DNA from: Achromobacter sp. Bel
GTDB taxonomy: Bacteria; Pseudomonadota; Gammaproteobacteria; Burkholderiales; Burkholderiaceae_B
Length of the DNA stretch: 64,000 bases
NCBI RefSeq assembly: GCF_012928505.1
Contig: NZ_JABBJN010000017.1
Coordinates: 50,807-114,806, forward strand
Direction of reading: 5' to 3'
Below are positions 10,039 to 17,976 of this stretch, piece by piece. Position 1 is the first letter of the stretch; the number at the start of each line of letters is the position of its first letter. Below the pieces are notes generated by a model. It was not told the origin of the DNA and searched no databases. It was given only the letters and a program-made list of their open reading frames with translations. A program made the translations under genes and the position numbers.

Positions 10039-13000
10039 AGGTGTTGCGCAAAATCCTGCGCCAGATCCTGGTTTGGTGGTTGCCGGGCCTGGCGATGCTG
10101 GCGTTGCTGGCTAGCGGATTCCTGTTCTGGCTGGTGGGTTCGCAGAACGGCACGCGGTTACTGTTGACCACGGCAGCCCAGCAATTGGACGGGCAGGCGC
10201 TGGAGGTGAACGGCTCGCTGCTGCGCGGCGTGTCGGTGGGCAAGCTGGACCTGGACGTAGGCGGCACCCGGATCGACATCACCGACCTGCATCTGAACGT
10301 GCAGTGGCGTGCGCTGGGTGAGCGCCTGCTGCATGTGCGCGACGTGTCAGCGAGTTCGGTGCGCGTGGCCCTGACCTCGTCGCCCGACGCGGCGCCCGAG
10401 GAAGACGACGGCGCCCCGTTCACGCTGCCGTCGCTGCCGGTGGACATCGCCGTGGACCGCGTGGCGCTGGGCGACTTCCAGCTGGATCAGGATGGCCAGC
10501 CGTTGCCTGTGACGCTGGGCGATCTGAACGCCACCTTCGCAGCCGGCAAGCAGGGGGCGCAGTTGCGCATCGCCAGCCTGCGGGTGGGCCATGAGGTTGG
10601 GCACGCGGACGTGTCGGGCCAAGCCGATCTGCAGGGCATGGCCGACCCGTGGCCGTTCACCGCGCGCTTGGACGTGACTGCGCGGGGTTCGGGCCCCGAT
10701 TCCCCGTTGTGCCAGGCGGACAAGCTGAGCGGCGTGTACGACGCGCGTCCGGCCAACGCCGACGCCAAGCCCGACCCCAAGGCCAAGCCTGCGCCTAAAG
10801 CCGCGGCCGACGCCAAGCCCGCTGAACGGGCCGGCCCGCCGGCGCCCGCCTGCCAGGTGGTGTTGCGCGCGGATGCCGCGGGGTCGATGGATGGCATTCA
10901 GGCCAAATTGGACGGCGCGGGTTCCGGGTTGCTGCTGGACGTTGTCGCTGATCTGGCACCGCGCACGGCGCTGGTGCTGCGCAGCGCCCGAGCGAATGCG
11001 CAATTGCCCGATAAATCAACGCTTTTTGCGCAATTCGATCTGCAGTCAGACACCGCGCAAGGCGCGGGCCGTGACCGTATCGTGGGCACCGTCAGCGCTC
11101 AGCGCCTGGATCTGGCGCCGTGGCTGGGCGAGGCCATTCCGCCTGCCGTGCTGACCGTGCGCGGCGACGTGCAGGCCGATATCGAGAACCTGAGCCAGTT
11201 GCGGCATGCCGCGGTCGATCTGCGTTTCGAAGACGGTACGCGCTGGAACAAGCAGCCCCTGACGGGGGCGCTGAAGGCGCAGGTGGACATCGCCGCACCG
11301 GACGCCGCGACGCCGGATGCCACGGCAACGTCAGCCGAAGCGGCATTGGACCCGCTGGCGGGGCTGCGTATCCACGGCTTGGACGTGGACCTGAAGCTGG
11401 GCCGCAACCGGATTCAGGCCAAGGGCGAGCTGGACGCCCGGGACGGTTCGCTGACGCTTGACGCCCAGGCGCCCCAATTGGACGCATTCTGGCCAGGCAT
11501 TCCGGGCGGCGCGGACGTCAAGGCCAAGTTCGCGGGCACCATGGCCGCGCATCGTGGCGAGGTGAGGGCCGGCTACACGCCCGCCAAACCGCGCCCTGGC
11601 GTGCTGGGGCAGGCCCCGGCCAAGGCCGACATCGTCTTCACCGGTGCCTGGGGCAAGGGCGCAGCCGGCCAGCCCGATGCCGCGCTGACGGGATGGCGGG
11701 GCGCGTTTTCCAAGCTGACGGCCGACACCGCCGGTTTTACCGTGACGGCGGACCGGCCGGTGACCTTGGCCTATCTGCCGTCCGCCGTGGCGCCGCAGTG
11801 GCAATGGCAGGTCGGACAGACTGCCTTGAGCCTGACGCTGCCCGGCAAAGAACGCGTGACCCTGGCGCATCAGGGTTCGCGCGGCGGCGGCAAGCGCTGG
11901 GAAACCGCGGGCCAGGCCGATAACCTGGTCATTACGGCCGCCATGGCCCGCCAGGTGATCGGCGCCGTTGACCCCGACGCGGCTTCCAAACTGGGCAAAG
12001 GGCCCAGCCGGGTGAACGCGATGATCCCCGAGGGCCAGCGCCGCATCGCACTGGACTTGCTGTGGGATCTGAAATTCGACGGACGATTGGGCGGCAAGGC
12101 CCGCATCGCACGCCGCGATGGCGATCTGCTGATTCCGGGCGATCCGCCCATTCCGCTGGGCGTGAAGGCGCTGGTGCTGGACGTGACCGCCACGCCCACG
12201 TCCGCGAACGCCAGCCGGCTGGATGCCAAGATCAACCTCGCGACCGCCAAGATGGGCACGGTCAACGGCACCGGTTCGGCCGTCCTGGTCGTCGACGCCA
12301 AGGGCGGCATGGCGCTGGACGAGCGCCAGCCCCTGCGCGCCAAGCTGGACGCCGATATCGCCGATCTTGCCTGGATCGGCCTGTTCGTCGGCGATTCGAT
12401 GGAAGTCGGCGGTGCGCTCAAGGCCAATCTGGAAGCCCAGGGCACCCTGGCCGGCAAGTGGTCGGCCACGGGCACCATCCGGGGCGACAAGCTGCGCGTG
12501 GTGCGCATTGACGACGGCGTGCGTCTGATCGATGGCACCTTGTCGGCGCGCCTGGATGGCGACCGTCTGGTGCTGGACAGCCTGCGGTTCCCGGCCTCGT
12601 TGCGGGTGATGCCGGCCGAATGGCGCACCAAGGAATGGATCACGACGAATCCCGAAGCCAAGGGCGGGTACGCCGAGGCCAAGGGGCAGTGGAATTTCAT
12701 TGACGGCGGCGGCGCCATCAAACTGACCCTGTACCGGTTCCCGGCGTTGCAGCGCTCGGACCGCTATGCCATGGTGTCCGGCGTCATAGACCTGACGGCG
12801 GCCATGCCCCGCATCGAGATCGTGGGCGACCTGAAGGCGGACGCTGGCTGGTTCAGCCTGGAGATCCTGCAAGGTGTGCCCTCGCTGGACGACGACGTCA
12901 AAGTGGTCCGGGCCGGGCAGGACCCGACGGCGGTGTCGACGCCGCTGCAGACCAGCATGAACCTGAAGTTCGACATGGGGCCGCGCTTCTATATCACCGG

Positions 13001-13703
13001 GATGGGCCTGGACGCCGGTCTGCTGGGTTCGATCCAGATCCTCCTGAACGATGGCCGCTTGTCCGGCGTAGGCCAGTTGCGCACGCGGGGCGGCGGCATC
13101 GAGGCCTACGGCCAGAAGCTGCGGCTGAGCCGGGGCACGCTGACCTTCCAGGGGCGGTTGGACAATCCTCTCCTGGACATCGAGGCCCTGCGTACCGGTG
13201 AACAGGTCGAGGCGGGCGTCAAGGTCGTCGGCACGGCGCAACGTCCCCGGATCGACCTGGTTTCCTATCCGGACGTGAGCGACGTGGAAAAGCTCTCCTG
13301 GCTGCTGCTGGGCCGGGGGCCGGATGAAAGCGGCAGCGACGCGGCCTTGCTCGTGTCGGTGGGTACGGCGCTGCTGGGGGGCGGGCAGCCGTTCTACAAG
13401 CAATTCGGCCTGGACGATGTCAGCGTGCGCACGGGCAACATCGGCAGTTCCGGCAGTATCCTGCCGGACCGCACCGTCGCCGGCGACGTCAACCGGGACA
13501 GCGACAGCCAATTGGCGACCCAGTTCCTGGTGGCCAGCAAGTCGTTCGCCAACGGCATCACCCTGAGCGTCGAGCAGGCGCTGGCGGGCAGCGACACGGT
13601 CGGCCGGGCCAGCTACCGCCTGGCGCGTGGCCTGTCCGTGGACCTGAAGGGCGGTTCCGTCAACGGCATTGCCCTGGTCTACCGGACCTTCTGGGGCAAC
13701 TGA
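10035..13703 (+). CDS. tamB: TamB, translocation/assembly module inner-membrane protein
   Basis: The 1222-residue product has an N-terminal signal anchor (LPGLAMLALLASGFLFWLVG). A long beta-rich AsmA-like periplasmic body ends in the DUF490/TamB domain (GLDAGLLGSIQILLNDGRLSG to the last residues GIALVYRTFWGN). It bridges the periplasm to TamA. A Lys/Ala/Pro/Asp-rich linker at about 240-272 interrupts the N-terminal part. Its start codon is TTG within a TTGA overlap with tamA, and an in-frame GTG lies 6 bases later. The overlap implies translational coupling and roughly equal production of the pair. Confidence 0.9.
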   Translation: MKVLRKILRQILVWWLPGLAMLALLASGFLFWLVGSQNGTRLLLTTAAQQLDGQALEVNGSLLRGVSVGKLDLDVGGTRIDITDLHLNVQWRALGERLLHVRDVSASSVRVALTSSPDAAPEEDDGAPFTLPSLPVDIAVDRVALGDFQLDQDGQPLPVTLGDLNATFAAGKQGAQLRIASLRVGHEVGHADVSGQADLQGMADPWPFTARLDVTARGSGPDSPLCQADKLSGVYDARPANADAKPDPKAKPAPKAAADAKPAERAGPPAPACQVVLRADAAGSMDGIQAKLDGAGSGLLLDVVADLAPRTALVLRSARANAQLPDKSTLFAQFDLQSDTAQGAGRDRIVGTVSAQRLDLAPWLGEAIPPAVLTVRGDVQADIENLSQLRHAAVDLRFEDGTRWNKQPLTGALKAQVDIAAPDAATPDATATSAEAALDPLAGLRIHGLDVDLKLGRNRIQAKGELDARDGSLTLDAQAPQLDAFWPGIPGGADVKAKFAGTMAAHRGEVRAGYTPAKPRPGVLGQAPAKADIVFTGAWGKGAAGQPDAALTGWRGAFSKLTADTAGFTVTADRPVTLAYLPSAVAPQWQWQVGQTALSLTLPGKERVTLAHQGSRGGGKRWETAGQADNLVITAAMARQVIGAVDPDAASKLGKGPSRVNAMIPEGQRRIALDLLWDLKFDGRLGGKARIARRDGDLLIPGDPPIPLGVKALVLDVTATPTSANASRLDAKINLATAKMGTVNGTGSAVLVVDAKGGMALDERQPLRAKLDADIADLAWIGLFVGDSMEVGGALKANLEAQGTLAGKWSATGTIRGDKLRVVRIDDGVRLIDGTLSARLDGDRLVLDSLRFPASLRVMPAEWRTKEWITTNPEAKGGYAEAKGQWNFIDGGGAIKLTLYRFPALQRSDRYAMVSGVIDLTAAMPRIEIVGDLKADAGWFSLEILQGVPSLDDDVKVVRAGQDPTAVSTPLQTSMNLKFDMGPRFYITGMGLDAGLLGSIQILLNDGRLSGVGQLRTRGGGIEAYGQKLRLSRGTLTFQGRLDNPLLDIEALRTGEQVEAGVKVVGTAQRPRIDLVSYPDVSDVEKLSWLLLGRGPDESGSDAALLVSVGTALLGGGQPFYKQFGLDDVSVRTGNIGSSGSILPDRTVAGDVNRDSDSQLATQFLVASKSFANGITLSVEQALAGSDTVGRASYRLARGLSVDLKGGSVNGIALVYRTFWGN

Positions 13704-13711
13704 ACGACGTC

Positions 13712-13745
13712 GGGCGGGGCGGGATCAAGGCGTCCCGCCCCGCCC
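13712..13745 (+). terminator. GC-rich 13-bp hairpin after tamB
   Basis: GGGCGGGGCGGGA at 13712-13724 pairs perfectly with 13733-13745 across an 8-base loop, 9 bases after the tamB stop. No T-run follows, so it may act as an mRNA 3'-stabilising or Rho-linked structure rather than a classical terminator. dcd starts 66 bases downstream. Confidence 0.55.
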
Positions 13746-13811
13746 GCCGGCAGCGCGCGCGCGCTCGGGATAAAATGAGGCCCATTCCTTCCCCTTAGCA
13801 CCATTCCCACC

Positions 13812-14375
13812 ATGAGCATCAAAAGCGACCGCTGGATCCGCCGCCAGGCCGAAGCCGGCATGATCGAACCCTTTGAAGCGGGTCAGGTCCGCACGGCCAA
13901 TGGCGGGCGCATCGTCAGTTACGGCACCAGCAGCTACGGCTACGACGTGCGCTGCGCCGACGAATTCAAGATCTTCACGAACATCAATTCCACCATCGTC
14001 GATCCGAAGAATTTCGACGAAGGCTCGTTCGTGGACTTCAAGGGCGATGTCTGCATCATCCCGCCCAACTCGTTCGCCCTGGCCCGCACGGTCGAATACT
14101 TCCGCATTCCGCGCAGCGTCCTGACGATCTGCCTGGGCAAGAGTACCTATGCGCGCTGCGGCATCATCGTCAACGTGACCCCGCTGGAACCCGAATGGGA
14201 AGGCCACGTCACGCTGGAATTCTCGAACACCACCCCGCTGCCCGCCAAGATCTACGCCGGGGAAGGTTGCGCGCAGATGCTGTTCCTGGAAAGCGACGAG
14301 GTCTGCGAGACCTCTTACGCGGACCGCGGCGGCAAGTACCAGGGCCAGCGCGGCGTCACGCTGCCGCGCACCTGA
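13812..14375 (+). CDS. dcd: dCTP deaminase
   Basis: The 187-residue trimeric enzyme converts dCTP to dUTP for thymidylate supply. It starts [18 protein letters not shown]. The conserved core is present: [17 protein letters not shown], the [11 protein letters not shown] nucleotide-binding loop, and the catalytic Glu region [18 protein letters not shown]. The protein is close to the usual 188-residue form. A TAAAAT at 13771-13776 may be its -10 box. It ends 4 bases from the convergent VOC-GNAT gene. Confidence 0.95.
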   Translation: MSIKSDRWIRRQAEAGMIEPFEAGQVRTANGGRIVSYGTSSYGYDVRCADEFKIFTNINSTIVDPKNFDEGSFVDFKGDVCIIPPNSFALARTVEYFRIPRSVLTICLGKSTYARCGIIVNVTPLEPEWEGHVTLEFSNTTPLPAKIYAGEGCAQMLFLESDEVCETSYADRGGKYQGQRGVTLPRT

Positions 14376-14379
14376 TCCG

Positions 14380-15231
14380 TCAGTCGTCCTGGCCGGGCAC
14401 GGGGCGCCGGTAGTCGATATCCCATTCGCTTTCCGCGGCCTGGACGAATCCATGCCGGCGATAGAACCGGTTGGAATCGCTGCCGCGCAACGCGCCCACG
14501 GCGACCGGCAGCCCGCGGCTGTCGGCTTCCTTCAGGATCCGCCGCATGACCTGGCTGCCCAGGCCCTGTCCCTGCGCGGCGGGCACCACATACAGGTGGT
14601 CCAGCCGCAAGCCCGCGCCTTCCGGACGCAGGGCGTAGAACCCCACCCGTTGTCCGTTGTGCTGGATGGCCCACGTGTGTTCCGGCTGGAAGGTGTTGCG
14701 CAGCCGCTGGCGCGCCCGTTCCGGGTCGAAGCGGCCCAACTGCTCAAGGCTGTCGCGCATGGCCTCGATCCGCAAGGTCGCCAACGCGTCGAAATCCGCT
14801 TCCGACACGGGGCTGTATTGCACGTCCGCACCCGAAAGTTCGTCATAGCCCCGGCCCAGGAACTGCAGGATGCAAATGCCGTGGCCGTAGGGGTCGCTCA
14901 GGTGCGCGATGCGGCCCCAGGCGTGCGAGGCGGCCGGATCCTCCAGGCGGGCGCCGGCGGCGACCGCCTGGTCGACGGCGCGATCCACGTCTTCCACCAC
15001 CACATCCAGATGCACGGGCGTCCAGTGCCGCGCATAGTCCCGCGTCTGGCGCGCCGCGCTGGCTGCCGGCGTGCCGGCGGCCTTCTCCAACAGATAGATG
15101 GGCGCATTGGCGCCCAGCATTTCCGCCGCCTTCGGGCCCAATCGTCGATGCAGGGTCAATCCGAAGGCGCGCCGATAGAAGTCGATGGCGTGTTCAAGAT
15201 CGGGCACATCGATATTGACCAGGATATGCAT
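14380..15231 (-). CDS. VOC (glyoxalase-like) and GNAT acetyltransferase fusion protein
   Basis: The 283-residue protein joins two unrelated domains. Residues 1 to ~125 are a glyoxalase/bleomycin-resistance VOC domain (MHILVNIDVPDLEHAIDFYR, later DVVVEDVDRAVDQAVAAG and GRIAHLSDPYGHGICIL). Residues ~138-283 are a GNAT domain with the acetyl-CoA loop VVPAAQGQGLGSQVMRRIL and a C-terminal NRFYRRHGF motif. No stop or frameshift separates them. The ATG at 15231 is chosen because the upstream 48 codons are not VOC-like. The substrate is unknown; detoxification by binding or acetylating a small molecule is possible. Confidence 0.85.
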   Translation of the reverse strand: MHILVNIDVPDLEHAIDFYRRAFGLTLHRRLGPKAAEMLGANAPIYLLEKAAGTPAASAARQTRDYARHWTPVHLDVVVEDVDRAVDQAVAAGARLEDPAASHAWGRIAHLSDPYGHGICILQFLGRGYDELSGADVQYSPVSEADFDALATLRIEAMRDSLEQLGRFDPERARQRLRNTFQPEHTWAIQHNGQRVGFYALRPEGAGLRLDHLYVVPAAQGQGLGSQVMRRILKEADSRGLPVAVGALRGSDSNRFYRRHGFVQAAESEWDIDYRRPVPGQDD

Positions 15232-15404
15232 AGGGCTTTTCCGTTGTAAGGGCCCGGAAACCATATCACGGGTCCGATGCGCCATGCGGCCGGCAGCGTG
15301 CGTGCCGCACGCTAAAGAAAACCGCTGGCGTGGCCGTAAAAAGGGTATATGTGTTTGCCGATTTGGCGACGTCATCTCTGCAAGCTGAGCAAGGCCCCGA
15401 CCCC

Positions 15405-16643
15405 GTGCGTTACCCCCACATTCCCTGGCTGCCCCTGTTGTTCTATCCCGCGCTGCCAGTGGCAGCCGCGGTCGGTCTGATGCTGTGGCGCGATTGGCCG
15501 CCGGCGCTGACGCTGATCGTGCCGTTCGTGCCGTGGGTGATGGCGCTGATCGGCGCGGCGATCTGCCTGATGTACCAGCGCTCGCAAACGATGGCGCTGA
15601 TGCTGTGCGTGCTGGCCGCCACCGCCGTCTGGCCGACGCTGGCGCGGGAAGCGCCGTGGGCGTTGGGGCCCGTGCTGGCGTGGTGGTCGGTGGCCTATAC
15701 GATCAACGCGGTATGGTCGGAACGGTTGAGCATGCTGTTGGACATGGCCGCGCGCATCGGGCTGATGGCCGTGGGCGTGGCGGCGATCGTGCTGGCCGGC
15801 AAGGACGGCTTGGCCGACGTCTTCGGCACGCTGGCGCTCCAGGGCAAGCTGGCGCGGCTGGGCGTGCCCGTCGAAGCGCTGGTGGGGTTGCTGTTGACCG
15901 GCCTGACGCTGACGTTGCTGCTGCTGCGCTACGGGCGGCCGCAGCAGGCCGGCCAATGGCTGGGTTTCGTCTGCATGGCGTGGGCGTTGCCGCGCGGCGC
16001 GCACCATCCCATCGAACTGGCCTTGATGTCGGCCGCGGCGCTGACGGCGCTGTGCATTTCGCTGGCGCATGAAGGCTTCCACATGGCGTTCCGGGACGAG
16101 TTGACGGGCCTGCCGGGCCGGCGTGCGCTGAACGAACGCCTGCAGCGCATGGGCCGCGTCTACACGCTGGCGATGGCCGACGTGGACCACTTCAAGATAT
16201 TCAACGATACGCACGGGCACGACGTCGGCGACCAGGTGCTGCGCATGGTGGCGTCGCAATTGCGGCGGGTGCCCGGCGGCGGCCAGGCGTACCGGTACGG
16301 CGGCGAAGAGTTCACGCTGGTGTTCCCCGGCAAGACCGCGGCGGAAAGCATGCCGCACCTGGAAACGGTCAGGCGGGCGATCGAGGCCTATCAGATGCGC
16401 CTGCGCGACAGGCCGGCCCGTCCCAAGGCGGACCAGGTCGGCCTGCGCCGGCGTGGAACGCGGGGCGGGCGCGGGGCGCGTCCGTTGCGGGTGACGGTCA
16501 GTATCGGCGTGGCCGAGCGCGGCGACGCCTTGCGGGCGCCGGACGCGGTGATCAAGGCCGCGGACCAGGCGCTGTACAAGGCCAAGGACGGCGGACGCAA
16601 CCAGGTATGCGCGTACGGCGTCCGGCGCAAGGCCACTGCCTGA
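15405..16643 (+). CDS. Membrane-bound diguanylate cyclase (GGDEF protein)
   Basis: The protein makes cyclic di-GMP. With the GTG start at 15405 it has 412 residues: about six membrane helices to residue ~225, then a GGDEF domain (FRDELTGLPGRRALNERL, ADVDHFKIFNDTHGHDVGD) with an active-type GGEEF at about 299-303. Five residues before the motif there is no RxxD, so product inhibition at an I-site looks absent. A basic Arg/Gly-rich insertion (around GTRGGRGARP) lies before the SIGVAE strand. In-frame GTG codons at 15330 and 15351 are alternative starts; a TATATG at 15346-15351 argues for the later one. Confidence 0.85.
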   Translation: MRYPHIPWLPLLFYPALPVAAAVGLMLWRDWPPALTLIVPFVPWVMALIGAAICLMYQRSQTMALMLCVLAATAVWPTLAREAPWALGPVLAWWSVAYTINAVWSERLSMLLDMAARIGLMAVGVAAIVLAGKDGLADVFGTLALQGKLARLGVPVEALVGLLLTGLTLTLLLLRYGRPQQAGQWLGFVCMAWALPRGAHHPIELALMSAAALTALCISLAHEGFHMAFRDELTGLPGRRALNERLQRMGRVYTLAMADVDHFKIFNDTHGHDVGDQVLRMVASQLRRVPGGGQAYRYGGEEFTLVFPGKTAAESMPHLETVRRAIEAYQMRLRDRPARPKADQVGLRRRGTRGGRGARPLRVTVSIGVAERGDALRAPDAVIKAADQALYKAKDGGRNQVCAYGVRRKATA

Positions 16644-16650
16644 GTCCGGC

Positions 16651-17169
16651 CTACTTGCCGGTCAGCGCCAGCGCCATCAGGGTTTCGTCATAGAGCAGCC
16701 CGTTCACGCACAGCGCTTCGCGCTCCGTGCCGTATTCCACAAAGCCCAGGCTGGCGTACAGCGCGGCCGCGGCGCTGTTGTTGGCGGTCACGCTCAATTG
16801 CACCTGCCGAATACCGCGCATGGTCTGCGCATGCGCGATCGCCGCATGCATCAGCAGCCGGCCCAGGCCTTGCCCGCGCTGCGCAGGGGTGACGTACATG
16901 CTCCAGATGTGCGCCTTGTGGCGCATCTTCAATTTGCGCTGACGGCCCACGCCCACCATGCCGGCGAGCGCGTCGTCCGTGAACACGCCGAACATCGCGC
17001 CATCATCCAGCGGCGTGATCCACGCCCGGATATCTTCCAGTGTCAGCGTGTGTTCCTCTTCGTAACTTGATCCGAACGATTCCGGCGTTTCCACCAGGGC
17101 GTCCAGGCGCAATCGACGCAGGGACGGGGCATCCGGGGCGGTCAGACGTCTGACAAGCAGAGAGGGCAT
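16651..17169 (-). CDS. GNAT-family N-acetyltransferase
   Basis: The 172-residue protein starts MPSLLVRRLTAPDAPSLRRL. It has the GNAT fold order: an N-terminal strand-helix, the central acetyl-CoA-binding segment SMYVTPAQRGQGLGRLLMHA, and a C-terminal strand around LYASLGFVEYGTE. The family acetylates amines on small molecules or protein N-termini; the substrate cannot be inferred. Its 3' end is 7 bases from the convergent diguanylate cyclase gene. The ATG at 17169 was preferred to the long open frame upstream, which overlaps the divergent gene. Confidence 0.85.
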   Translation of the reverse strand: MPSLLVRRLTAPDAPSLRRLRLDALVETPESFGSSYEEEHTLTLEDIRAWITPLDDGAMFGVFTDDALAGMVGVGRQRKLKMRHKAHIWSMYVTPAQRGQGLGRLLMHAAIAHAQTMRGIRQVQLSVTANNSAAAALYASLGFVEYGTEREALCVNGLLYDETLMALALTGK

Positions 17170-17281
17170 GGGCGCAAGTGTTGGGAATACGGAACGGTCG
17201 GGCGGCGTTTGGACAGTATAGGCGGGCGGTTTGCCTATAATGGGTTCATTGCCGCTTGCGGTTTTCAACAAGGAGCCAACG

Positions 17282-17734
17282 ATGTTCGGTTTCCTCAAGA
17301 TAAACCAGGACGCCAAGCGCGACGAAGTGCAGGAAGAATTCGTCGCCCGCGTGGCGGATGCTGCGCAAGACTTTGTACAAGCCGCCCGTTCCACGGGCGC
17401 GGTGTTGGACTATTCCCCGTCCAGCGTCCATGCGCTGGATGACGCGCTCGAGGCCGCCCATGTCGGGACTTTGCCTCTTACCCCCATGCAGACCGTCGGC
17501 GCCGCCGCCTACCTCTACGAGATCGGGCGCCGGGCCCATGGCGGCCTCTATGAGGTCTGCGACGACGAAGACCCGGTCGTGCTGGTCTGCGGCGACCCCG
17601 GTTCCGAAGTCTGTTTTGGCGCGATTGCCAAGGTCGAACGGCGCATCCGCTACGGCGCCGCCGAGGCGATCCCCGCCTACTTCGAACTGTTCACGGCCGC
17701 CTTGCAGACGGGCGAAGCCCACACGATCCGCTAG
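17282..17734 (+). CDS. Hypothetical protein, 150 residues
   Basis: The product starts MFGFLKINQDAKRDEVQEEF behind a strong AAGGAG (17270-17275). It is soluble and acidic, with an N-terminal helical segment and no signal peptide. Two Cys pairs of interest are seen: YEVCDDED and VLVCGDPGSEVCFG. No family is recognised. A TATAAT at 17236-17241 gives a plausible -10 box, though no good -35 box sits at the right distance. Coding is supported by the ribosome-binding site and protein-like composition. Confidence 0.7.
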   Translation: MFGFLKINQDAKRDEVQEEFVARVADAAQDFVQAARSTGAVLDYSPSSVHALDDALEAAHVGTLPLTPMQTVGAAAYLYEIGRRAHGGLYEVCDDEDPVVLVCGDPGSEVCFGAIAKVERRIRYGAAEAIPAYFELFTAALQTGEAHTIR

Positions 17735-17826
17735 GTTTGCTCCCCGCCGCCGCCGTTGTCCCTGTGCTGAAAACGCCCGCTTTTGGCGCGATGACAACGG
17801 CCGTTCAGGCCTTCTGGGGATTTCCC

Positions 17827-17856
17827 TTAGGACTGTAAGAAAAACAGCCCTACAAT
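17827..17856 (+). promoter_or_regulatory. Candidate sigma70 promoter for the basic amino acid decarboxylase
   Basis: TTAGGA (17827-17832) and TACAAT (17851-17856) are separated by 18 bases. Transcription would start near 17863 and give a ~114-base leader before the decarboxylase ATG. The -35 box is weak; the -10 box is good. Confidence 0.45.
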
Positions 17857-17890
17857 TCCGCCATTCCCGCCTCCCCGGCGGGGGGTCGCG

Positions 17891-17914
17891 CCGTCTGTCA
17901 TCAGGCGGATTTTT
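17891..17914 (+). terminator. Terminator-like hairpin in the decarboxylase leader
   Basis: CCGTCTG (17891-17897) pairs with CAGGCGG (17902-17908), including one G-U pair, around a TCAT loop, and five T follow at 17910-17914. It lies downstream of the candidate promoter and 63 bases before the ATG. It could therefore end the upstream transcript or act as an attenuator. Confidence 0.45.
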
Positions 17915-17976
17915 ACTAGAAGTACACTCGCGCCGCGATAAGCGTCCGATCCCGCCTTGCCCCCAGGAGCGCCTGC

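Noticed and set aside
17209..17241. Promoter TTGGAC...TATAAT before the 150-residue gene
   Set aside because: The -10 box is perfect but spacing to the only -35-like sequence is 21 bases, too long for a confident call.
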